From: an uncultured Bacteroidales bacterium
GTDB lineage: Bacteria > Bacteroidota > Bacteroidia > Bacteroidales > UBA932
DNA: 6,163 nucleotides
NCBI GenBank assembly: GCA_900317065.1
Contig: ONFK01000104.1
Location: 1 to 6,163, forward strand
Direction: 5' to 3'
Positions 1 through 4,717 of the stretch are shown here, in pieces. The notes under the pieces were generated by a model that saw only the letters and a list, made by a program, of their open reading frames with translations, had not been told where the DNA came from and made no database searches. Each line of letters begins with the position of its first letter. Positions within the stretch are counted from its first letter, which is position 1. The translations under genes were made by a program, and so were the position numbers.

Positions 1-2
1 TT

Positions 3-287
3 TATTTGTTTATTTTAATTCATGTCAGAGGACGTGCTCTGACAGTATATAATAGCTTCGCGAATGCAATCAACAATGTAGCCCGTATGCCCTTCGCCGA
101 TTATGTGAATACAAGGCGCATAATCTATGCGAAGAAGCTGCTTTCCGAGAGCCGCTCCGACGGCGATCCTGCCATCACTTCCGTGGCATCAGAAGCCGGC
201 TTCGCTTCCTTCCCTTCTTTCTACAGGGCTTTCATAAAGTACGTCGGAATGCCGCCTTCGGAGTGGCAGAAGGGCTTCAAAAGCTGA
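3..287 (+). CDS. AraC-family transcriptional regulator, C-terminal fragment (5' end outside window)
   Basis: This is the DNA-binding end of an AraC/XylS-type regulator. The frame is already open at the left edge, so the gene is cut by the window and no start was chosen. The visible 94 residues match the second half of the double helix-turn-helix domain: a segment ending FADYVNTRRI, which is the end of the first HTH and the connecting helix with its A..LL pattern, followed by the second HTH with the signature ITSVASEAGFASFPSFYRAFIKYVG and PSEWQK (the usual GF.s.s.F.r.FK...G..P pattern). The upstream sensor domain is not visible, so the ligand and targets are unknown. The first 60 bases are more AT-rich than the rest and contain a 20 bp near-palindrome. 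A start at the in-frame ATG at 87 would leave only 66 residues and half a domain, so truncation by the window edge is the simpler reading. The gene ends at a TGA followed by an intrinsic terminator. Confidence 0.8.
   Translation, partial: YLFILIHVRGRALTVYNSFANAINNVARMPFADYVNTRRIIYAKKLLSESRSDGDPAITSVASEAGFASFPSFYRAFIKYVGMPPSEWQKGFKS
24..43. repeat. 20 bp near-perfect palindrome
   Basis: GTCAGAG (24-30) and CTCTGAC (37-43) are perfect inverted arms. The six bases between them contain ACGT, so 18 of 20 positions are symmetric. It lies inside the open frame of the AraC fragment and is followed by an AT-rich stretch. It could be a binding site, a palindromic insertion or chance; the sequence alone does not decide. 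Confidence 0.5.
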
Positions 288-327
288 TTTCGTACGATTT
301 GAAATATAAAATATCCCCTATGAAATG

Positions 328-356
328 CCGTCCCTTTCTTTCGAGGGACGGTTTTT
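328..356 (+). terminator. Intrinsic terminator of the AraC-family gene
   Basis: A perfect 8 bp GC-rich stem, CCGTCCCT (328-335) with AGGGACGG (344-351), encloses an 8-base loop and is followed at once by TTTTT and more T-rich sequence. It sits about 40 bases after the stop of the regulator fragment. It separates that gene from the lipoprotein gene. Confidence 0.85.
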
Positions 357-365
357 CTATTTTTG
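335..365 (+). promoter_or_regulatory. Candidate Bacteroidetes-type promoter for the lipoprotein gene
   Basis: TATTTTTG at 358-365 is an exact match to the Bacteroidetes -7 element TAnnTTTG. A weaker -33-like TTTC is at 335-338, 19 bases upstream. Transcription would begin near 370 and give a leader of about 25 bases before the ATG at 397. The -7 box overlaps the T-tract of the preceding terminator, so T-richness alone could produce the match. Confidence 0.4.
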
Positions 366-396
366 CGACACCGTGAAATCTTAAAAACAGTACCAT

Positions 397-1311
397 ATGT
401 CAAAGAATTTTTTATTTGCAGCTATTGCATGTGCTGCACTTCTGGCCTCGGGCTGTGACAAAACTGACAACCCCACATCTGACAAGGTCTCTACTGCAGA
501 CTTTGTGGGCACTTGGAATGCAGGCGAGAGTAATATCGTCTTTAGTGAAAACGGAAATTACACAGAAAAACAATGGCAAGAAACCTATTCGGGGAAATGG
601 TCCTTCAATGAGACTGATAACACTATCACATTTACCCCTTCTTCCGGTGATGCCCGCACTGTAAAGGTTCTCCTTATAGGAGGAAAAGCCTGGCTGGTCT
701 TTATTGAGGAGTTTAACGGAATGAAGTCCTGCGAAAGCTACAGGAAGGCCGGGGCCAAGGTGGAATCCGCCCCCCTCGGCGACGGCCGCTGGGACGCAAC
801 TCACGACGGTGTAAAGCCGGTCGAGTATACTGCAGACGCCGATTACCGTTTATGTTTCCTTATTTCGGGGAAAAATATCGACCTGTATGTTCCCATGTGG
901 GGCTACCATATTCAGGGCACATTCACATTCAATGATGGAAAACTCCATATTGCAACCGACGATGACCACATCTGGGCTGGAAAAGAGATTAATGTTGTGG
1001 ACTCAAGCAATTGGCATTTCGGCTGGCAAGCCTGGGGTGACGGTCCTGACGACGGACCTTCAATGAACCCTGAAACGTTTGAACTCAATGGTTATACCTG
1101 GTACACCGTAAACAATCTTAAGAAAATGGGCCACAAACCGGAGAGTGAGACGGACTTATCCTTTGAGGCTGCAATTTGGAATGCAGCACAGCAATTACAC
1201 GATGAGGCCATGGACCTTTGCGACATCGAAATCTGCGTCACCCCCGACGGCAAGGAGGCCTATGGCAATGCAGGCGGTATGGGCCTGCCCCTGTGCTGCT
1301 ACAAGCGCTAG
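397..1311 (+). CDS. Secreted lipoprotein with two lipocalin-like beta modules
   Basis: A 304-residue protein with a type II signal peptide: K3, a hydrophobic stretch at residues 5-18, and lipobox ASG-C with Cys20 as the lipidated residue. It should be anchored on the cell envelope facing outward or the periplasm. Residues about 35-105 show the pattern of Bacteroidetes lipocalin-like domains: FVGTW, then IVFSENGNYT, SGKWSF and ITFTP. A second module with the same rhythm follows from about 128: GDGRWDAT, YRLCFLISG, IQGTFTFNDGKLHI. The C-terminal 75 residues are rich in Trp, Asp and Gly and end with a pair of cysteines; I do not recognise that part. It has its own candidate promoter and is not in an operon with its neighbours. 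The gene looks lower in GC by eye than the operon to its right, which would fit accessory cargo. The ATG is the only sensible start because it directly precedes the signal peptide. No ligand or function can be given. Confidence 0.8.
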   Translation: MSKNFLFAAIACAALLASGCDKTDNPTSDKVSTADFVGTWNAGESNIVFSENGNYTEKQWQETYSGKWSFNETDNTITFTPSSGDARTVKVLLIGGKAWLVFIEEFNGMKSCESYRKAGAKVESAPLGDGRWDATHDGVKPVEYTADADYRLCFLISGKNIDLYVPMWGYHIQGTFTFNDGKLHIATDDDHIWAGKEINVVDSSNWHFGWQAWGDGPDDGPSMNPETFELNGYTWYTVNNLKKMGHKPESETDLSFEAAIWNAAQQLHDEAMDLCDIEICVTPDGKEAYGNAGGMGLPLCCYKR

Positions 1312-1365
1312 ATATTACCTATAAAGCATTAAATTAAACAATAACCATTTTTAACCTATCTAGTT

Positions 1366-1402
1366 AGCACGGCCGGCCGGCTCCCTTAGGGGCCGGCTTG
1401 CT
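1366..1402. terminator. GC-rich hairpin between convergent genes, probable bidirectional terminator
   Basis: GCCGGC(t)CCC (1376-1385) pairs with GGGGCCGGC (1389-1397) around a TTA loop with one bulged T. AGCA (1366-1369) and TGCT (1399-1402) close the base. The hairpin lies in the 89-base gap between the lipoprotein stop and the apbE stop, where a shared terminator is expected. T-tracts on either side are weak and its right base overlaps the apbE stop codon by two bases. Confidence 0.55.
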
Positions 1403-2537
1403 ATTTCTGCAACAGATTGAACCCGGGACTTGCCCAGGTTTCAAAGTCTCCATATATGAGGAATCCCTCCAGGTCGTCGCGGCTCTCGATGAACTCCTTG
1501 GCGGCTTCGAGCCCTATCACCATGCAGTAGGTAGCATAGGCGTCGGCCTCCATCGCCGACGGAGCTATGATGGTGGCGCTGAGCAGATTGTGCTGTACGG
1601 GATATCCGGTGCGGGGATCTATTGTGTGGGAATACTTGACCCCGTCCTTGATGTAGAACTTCCTGTAATTACCGGAAGTCACGACTCCCTGCGGTCCGCC
1701 GTCCGATTCCCAGATTCCGTCCAGATCCGCTCCGAGGGTGTTGTTTCCGTCTTTCGGTTTATCTACTCCGACCCTCCACGGTTTGCCGGACGGGTTGAGG
1801 CCGTCGCAGAAAATCTCGCCTATATCTACCAGCATATCCTTTACGCCTATCGAATAGAGATATTCCGCGACCTTGTCGCAGCTGTACCCCTGGGCTATGG
1901 CGTTGAAATTCAGATTGGCAATCGCGTCGGCTTTCGGCCGGGCAATGCCGGGACCGGGCTCCCCTTGCGGGACACGGCCTGGCCCTTTGCCCGTCGCGGA
2001 TGGCAGATTGCCTGTGTTTGTTCCGGAATTCGGTGTATTTTCGGAACAAATGCCTGATTTTTTGTTGTTTGTTCCGAAATCCGGCCATTTTTCGGAACAA
2101 ATCAAACGGGCCATTCCGCATTGCGCCAGCGTCTGGCGGACAAGTTCGTCGGAAGGGAGAGAATCGGTCTTGAAGCCGAAACCCCAGATGTCGAAAAGCG
2201 GCCCGGCCGCGCAGTCCAGCGCTCCGTCAGTCTCCTCCCAAAAAGCTGTCGCGGCCTGCAGGACTTCCTCGAACATCGGACTGAGTTCCACATCTTCTCC
2301 CCGGTTGAACCGGCTCAGCTGCGATGCCTTGTTGTATCCGGAAAGAGTGGTATCTATCTCATACAGAATATCTTCGATATTCTTCTGTATTTCCGCCGGC
2401 TTGGTCTTTACACCGGCCAGATTAGCCTTCACACCCCATCTTCCCCCCTGCGCATATCCGCCGAACTGGACGTATCCGCACTGCGAGCAGGAGATTGCCG
2501 TAATCAGCAGTGTTATTATGCAAAAAAACCTGGGCAC
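1401..2537 (-). CDS. apbE: FAD:protein FMN transferase (ApbE), lipoprotein form, with a repeat-derived insertion
   Basis: ApbE cleaves FAD and attaches FMN covalently to threonine residues of flavoproteins such as the RnfG/RnfD and NqrB/NqrC subunits. It needs Mg2+ and acts outside the cytoplasmic membrane. The 378-residue product has a short hydrophobic leader and a likely lipidated Cys17 after AIS. Family motifs follow in order: EIDTTLSGYNKASQLSRFN (60-78), GALDCAAGPLFDIWGFG (105-121), NLNFNAIAQGYSCDKVAEYL (208-227), the GEIFCDG region ending in PWRVGV (240-258), VVTSGNYRKFY (285-295), SHTIDPRTGYP (303-313) and EADAYATYCMVIG (330-342). Residues about 146-203 do not belong to the family: they are translated from two TTTGTTCCG palindromes and one copy of the 59-70 bp palindrome, between a beta strand and the NAIAQGY motif. 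Both flanking motifs are intact and the frame is kept, so the enzyme may still work. The start is GTG at 2537, directly after the rsmE stop; no ATG is available. It is the last gene of the operon. Confidence 0.92.
   Translation of the reverse strand: MPRFFCIITLLITAISCSQCGYVQFGGYAQGGRWGVKANLAGVKTKPAEIQKNIEDILYEIDTTLSGYNKASQLSRFNRGEDVELSPMFEEVLQAATAFWEETDGALDCAAGPLFDIWGFGFKTDSLPSDELVRQTLAQCGMARLICSEKWPDFGTNNKKSGICSENTPNSGTNTGNLPSATGKGPGRVPQGEPGPGIARPKADAIANLNFNAIAQGYSCDKVAEYLYSIGVKDMLVDIGEIFCDGLNPSGKPWRVGVDKPKDGNNTLGADLDGIWESDGGPQGVVTSGNYRKFYIKDGVKYSHTIDPRTGYPVQHNLLSATIIAPSAMEADAYATYCMVIGLEAAKEFIESRDDLEGFLIYGDFETWASPGFNLLQK
1930..1999 (-). repeat. Protein-coding palindromic element, copy 1 (in apbE)
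   Basis: A 70 bp repeat identical at 65 of 70 positions to the rsmE copy and at 53 of the 64 core positions (1936-1999) to the reversed mutL copy, without gaps. The palindromic core is 1937-1995. Its outer arms are 1937-1945 and 1987-1995, with one C/T mismatch. Inside, CCGGGC (1954-1959) pairs with GCCTGG (1977-1982), and TCCC (1960-1963) with GGGA (1969-1972) around a CTTGC loop. In apbE it is translated as GKGPGRVPQGEPGPGIARP (ApbE residues 183-201). Strand is given in the sense of that peptide. Confidence 0.9.
2017..2051. repeat. TTTGTTCCG palindrome, unit 1 of 2 (in apbE)
   Basis: A 35 bp unit with arms TTTGTTCCG (2017-2025) and CGGAACAAA (2042-2050), extended inward by a G/T and two A/T pairs. 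It matches unit 2 at 29 of 35 positions, with nearly all differences in the middle. It is translated in ApbE as ICSENTPNSGTN, a peptide foreign to the ApbE family. It lies 17 bases from copy 1 of the larger palindromic element. Confidence 0.8.
2068..2102. repeat. TTTGTTCCG palindrome, unit 2 of 2 (in apbE)
   Basis: The arms are a perfect 12 bp inverted repeat, TTTGTTCCGAAA (2068-2079) and TTTCGGAACAAA (2090-2101), with a 10-base loop. The distance to unit 1 is 51 bp, exactly 17 codons, so the reading frame is kept. It is translated as ICSEKWPDFGTNN. Divergence is confined to the loop while the arms are conserved, suggesting that the hairpin or the element ends are what is kept or recently copied. 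Confidence 0.8.
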
Positions 2538-3521
2538 TTAAGTTCTTGATGTATTGGATTGATAATCAATAAGATGACTGCCCGACACAGAAGCGCTGTC
2601 GTAGGCGCAGGATTGCAGACCGAGGGTGAGGTAGACGGCTTGTACGGCGGTGAGCGCGGCGGTTTCGGTGCGGAGGCGGCTGGGGCCGAGGTGCACGGGG
2701 ATGAAACCGGCGTCAAGTGCGGCGCGGACCTCTTCCTGCGAGAAGTCTCCCTCCGGGCCGATCAGTACCGTCACACGCGATGCGCTGACGGAAGCGTGCG
2801 CGAACGTTTCTATGGCCGGAGAATGCTGGTACCGGGCCCCTTTTTCCGGGGCACGGACCAGCCTTTTCTCCGCCGCGGAAGGCAGAGCTTCCGCCAGCGC
2901 ATCGACGATGGAACCGCGGGGAGCGACGTCGTCGGAACAATACGCAATCAGGCGGATTTCGCCGGAGCCATCAGCTTTCACAAACTCCGTGACACTCAGA
3001 GGCTCCGTGATCACCGGAACGGCTCCCTTCAGACTCTGCTTGGCCGCCGAAACGGCGATACGCTGCAGGCGGTCGATCCGCAAGGTGCGTCTTTCGGAAT
3101 GCTCGCCGATCACCGGAATTATCTCATCTACACCGAGTTCCACGGCCTTCTCCACGAACCATTCGTAGCGGTCGATATTCTTCGTGGGGCAGACGGCCAT
3201 GCGCAGATAATAAGGATGTGCGCCCCATCCGTCCTTGACAGACTCCACTCGCGCCACAACCCCTTTCGGCGAATCGTCGGTGATGACGCAGTGGTGCAGG
3301 GCGCTGGCATTCGGACGGGCAATGCCGGGACCGGGCTCCCCTTGTGGGACGCGGCCCGGCCCTTTGCCCGTCGCGGCGGGTTTGTCAGCTGCCGACGGGG
3401 CCCCGATCACACAGATAGAATCGCCGGCGCGATGCCGCAGAACCCGTACGCAATGCGCGGATTCCTCCGCGTCGAGAAACGCGAAGCCACCGTCCAGCTT
3501 ATGCGCGTAGAACAGTTCCAT
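2538..3521 (-). CDS. rsmE: 16S rRNA (uracil1498-N3)-methyltransferase RsmE with two inserted loops
   Basis: RsmE methylates N3 of U1498 in helix 44 of 16S rRNA using S-adenosylmethionine. The start MELFYAHKL, followed by EESAHCVRVLRHRAGDSI (20-37), is the family's N-terminal PUA-like domain. The SPOUT methyltransferase domain is seen in VEKAVELGVDEIIPVIGEHSER (123-143), KQSLKGAVPVI (161-171), and the knotted SAM site VLIGPEGDFSQEEV (252-265) plus LGPSRLRTETAALTAV (278-293). At 327 residues it is much longer than the usual 230-250. The excess is explained by three parts: residues 49-72, translated from copy 2 of the palindromic element and lying in the PUA hairpin loop; residues about 218-248 just before the SAM motif, which contain a second strong hairpin; and an unrecognised Ser-rich tail from about 303. 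Catalytic-domain motifs are intact. ATG at 3521 abuts the tsaC stop with no gap, and the rsmE stop abuts the apbE GTG. Confidence 0.93.
   Translation of the reverse strand: MELFYAHKLDGGFAFLDAEESAHCVRVLRHRAGDSICVIGAPSAADKPAATGKGPGRVPQGEPGPGIARPNASALHHCVITDDSPKGVVARVESVKDGWGAHPYYLRMAVCPTKNIDRYEWFVEKAVELGVDEIIPVIGEHSERRTLRIDRLQRIAVSAAKQSLKGAVPVITEPLSVTEFVKADGSGEIRLIAYCSDDVAPRGSIVDALAEALPSAAEKRLVRAPEKGARYQHSPAIETFAHASVSASRVTVLIGPEGDFSQEEVRAALDAGFIPVHLGPSRLRTETAALTAVQAVYLTLGLQSCAYDSASVSGSHLIDYQSNTSRT
2825..2862. repeat. 38 bp hairpin-forming palindrome in a second RsmE insertion
   Basis: GCTGGT (2825-2830), CCG (2832-2834) and GCCCC (2836-2840) pair with GGGGC (2848-2852), CGG (2854-2856) and ACCAGC (2857-2862): 14 base pairs with one bulged A and one G/A mismatch around a TTTTTCC loop. 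It encodes about residues 221-233 of RsmE (LVRAPEKGARYQH), a stretch absent from the usual family layout. Its middle (ACCGGGC.CCC...CACGG) resembles the inner part of the 59 bp element, so it may be a distant relative, but the lengths differ. Confidence 0.65.
3307..3376 (-). repeat. Protein-coding palindromic element, copy 2 (in rsmE)
   Basis: This copy is 65/70 identical to the apbE copy. Outer arms GACGGGCAA (3314-3322) and TTGCCCGTC (3364-3372) are a perfect 9 bp inverted repeat, and CCGGGC (3331-3336) pairs perfectly with GCCCGG (3354-3359). It is read in the same frame and direction as in apbE, giving the same peptide GKGPGRVPQGEPGPGIARP, here RsmE residues 52-70 in the loop of the PUA-like domain. 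That two unrelated proteins share a 19-residue identical stretch is the clearest sign of insertion. Confidence 0.92.
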
Positions 3522-4094
3522 CTACGGACGTATTACCTGCACCTCACCGCGCAGGCCAAGTTTGATGATCTGCGATGCGCGCCCGGTGGAATCGCGCTCC
3601 AGGGCGGCAGGCACCACATAGTCGACGGCCGACACAATTTCGGGAGAGATCTCCGCGAAGCACGAAGGGGTGTCTTCGCCGGAGATGTTCGCGGACGTGG
3701 ATACCAGCGGCCTGCGGAGTTTGCGCACCAGCTGAACGCAGAAGTCGTTCATGGGGATGCGGATCCCGACCGAACCGTCTTCCGCCACCACGTTGGGGGC
3801 CAGATACTGGGCGCCGGGATAGATGATCGTCATGGGCGCGTCGTTGACTTCCACCAGGTCGATGGCGATGGAAGGAATCTCCCGGACATGCTTTGCAACC
3901 ATGTCGAGGTCGCTCGCGAGCAGTACCAGCGACTTGGCCTCGCTGCGCCGCTTTATCTCGAATACGCGCGCCACCGCCGCCTCGTTCGTGGCATCGCAGC
4001 CAATGCCCCATACCGTGTCGGTAGGGTACAGGATCACGCCTCCGCGTTTGAGGACATCCAGCGCGGCGGCTATGGAAGTATCAATAATGGACAT
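3522..4094 (-). CDS. tsaC: L-threonylcarbamoyladenylate synthase (TsaC/Sua5/YrdC family)
   Basis: This enzyme makes threonylcarbamoyl-AMP from threonine, bicarbonate and ATP, the first step of t6A37 modification in ANN-reading tRNAs. The 190-residue product has the short YrdC-domain form without a C-terminal Sua5 domain. Visible motifs are YPTDTVWGIGCDA (23-35), the KRRSEAKSL nucleotide-binding basic cluster (48-56), SVGIRIP (108-114) and STSANISG (132-139). I chose ATG at 4094, giving MSIIDTSIAAALDVLKRGG, rather than the upstream ATG at 4151, because the 19 extra residues are unlike the family and lie over the rhomboid C-terminus. With this start it overlaps the rhomboid stop by 14 nt, which suggests translational coupling. 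Its TAG stop is followed immediately by the rsmE ATG. The A-rich leader without a clear Shine-Dalgarno sequence is normal for Bacteroidetes. Confidence 0.93.
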   Translation of the reverse strand: MSIIDTSIAAALDVLKRGGVILYPTDTVWGIGCDATNEAAVARVFEIKRRSEAKSLVLLASDLDMVAKHVREIPSIAIDLVEVNDAPMTIIYPGAQYLAPNVVAEDGSVGIRIPMNDFCVQLVRKLRRPLVSTSANISGEDTPSCFAEISPEIVSAVDYVVPAALERDSTGRASQIIKLGLRGEVQVIRP

Positions 4095-4713
4095 AAGAAT
4101 GATTGTTGTTTTTGCGACGTTTATACCACCACCAGATAAGCAGGAAGCCAATCAGGGCGCCTCCGAGATGGGCCACGTGTGCCACATCCGCCTGTGCACC
4201 GGTAATGCTGAACATGATTTCCAGACCGATGAAGATCACTGCCATCCATTTGGCCGAAAGGGTGACGGGCGGGAAGATGAGAGTGAGTTTCGCTTCGGGG
4301 AAAATCATTGCGAATGCGACGATGATTCCATATATACAGCCGGATGCTCCAACGGTTGGGACACCCTGAACGGCGGGTGCCAGAGCCTGCACTCCCAACT
4401 GTGCAGCTGCAGCTCCAAATCCACAAAGGAAGTAGAGTATCATGAAGCGGTTCTTACCGACGATCCTTTCGACAGCCATCCCGAATATATAGAGCGAGTA
4501 CATGTTGAAGAACAGATGCCAGAAGCCTCCGTGCATGAACATGTAGGTGAGCGGCTGCCATATCTTGAACCAGGGGGTCTCGGGATAGAAAAGCGCAAAA
4601 ATCGAGAACATGAAATCCGCATTGACCTTGGTCGCCAGATAGACGATCACATTGATTACGATCAGATGGACGGTTATCGGGAGTTCTCTTCTTTCTTCTT
4701 GATAGTAAGGCAT
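4081..4713 (-). CDS. Rhomboid-family intramembrane serine protease
   Basis: A 210-residue polytopic membrane protein with the GlpG-type rhomboid core. The catalytic serine is Ser124 in VGASGCIYG (GxSG), and the partner histidine is His182 in HVAHLGGALIG. The conserved HGGFWHLFFN motif (His61, His66, Asn70) in the second helix stabilises the oxyanion site. Hydrophobic segments are seen at about 12-28, 53-80, 90-112, 120-137, 155-171 and 182-197, so six helices are likely, with a basic cytoplasmic-type tail (YKRRK). It cleaves transmembrane substrates within the membrane; the substrate cannot be told. It begins 4 nt after the mutL stop, and its end overlaps the tsaC start. The ATG at 4713 is supported by the immediately following MPYYQEERRELPITVHLIVIN pattern typical of rhomboid N-termini. 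Confidence 0.93.
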   Translation of the reverse strand: MPYYQEERRELPITVHLIVINVIVYLATKVNADFMFSIFALFYPETPWFKIWQPLTYMFMHGGFWHLFFNMYSLYIFGMAVERIVGKNRFMILYFLCGFGAAAAQLGVQALAPAVQGVPTVGASGCIYGIIVAFAMIFPEAKLTLIFPPVTLSAKWMAVIFIGLEIMFSITGAQADVAHVAHLGGALIGFLLIWWWYKRRKNNNHSYVHY

Positions 4714-4717
4714 TGAT

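Noticed and set aside
2017..2102. CRISPR-like array from the repeated TTTGTTCCG units.
   Set aside because: There are only two units, each itself a palindrome, with a 16-base gap, inside a coding frame and with no cas genes in view.
1930..2102. Insertion sequence or transposon remnant in apbE.
   Set aside because: No transposase-like coding sequence is present and no target duplication is evident. The segment is made only of short palindromes.
1401..2537. apbE and rsmE as pseudogenes because of their insertions.
   Set aside because: The frames are unbroken and every conserved motif on both sides of the insertions is intact, so both are likely functional.
1930..3376. Shared segment of ApbE and RsmE as a conserved protein domain.
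   Set aside because: It is about 22 residues long, Pro/Gly-rich, sits in loops, and the mutL copy is read from the opposite strand, so DNA rather than protein similarity is being shared.
2559..4139. Long + strand open frame of 526 codons opposite rsmE and tsaC.
   Set aside because: It lies antisense to two genes with clear family motifs, has no recognisable domain of its own, and its Arg/Gly/His-rich composition is typical of a shadow frame in GC-rich DNA.
4095..4151. Longer tsaC start at 4151.
   Set aside because: The added 19 residues do not resemble TsaC N-termini and are antisense-free only because they overlap the rhomboid tail in another frame; the ATG at 4094 gives the standard length.
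3823..4716. + strand open frame of 297 codons opposite tsaC and the rhomboid gene.
   Set aside because: It is antisense to genes with intact catalytic motifs, and its sequence shows no family pattern.
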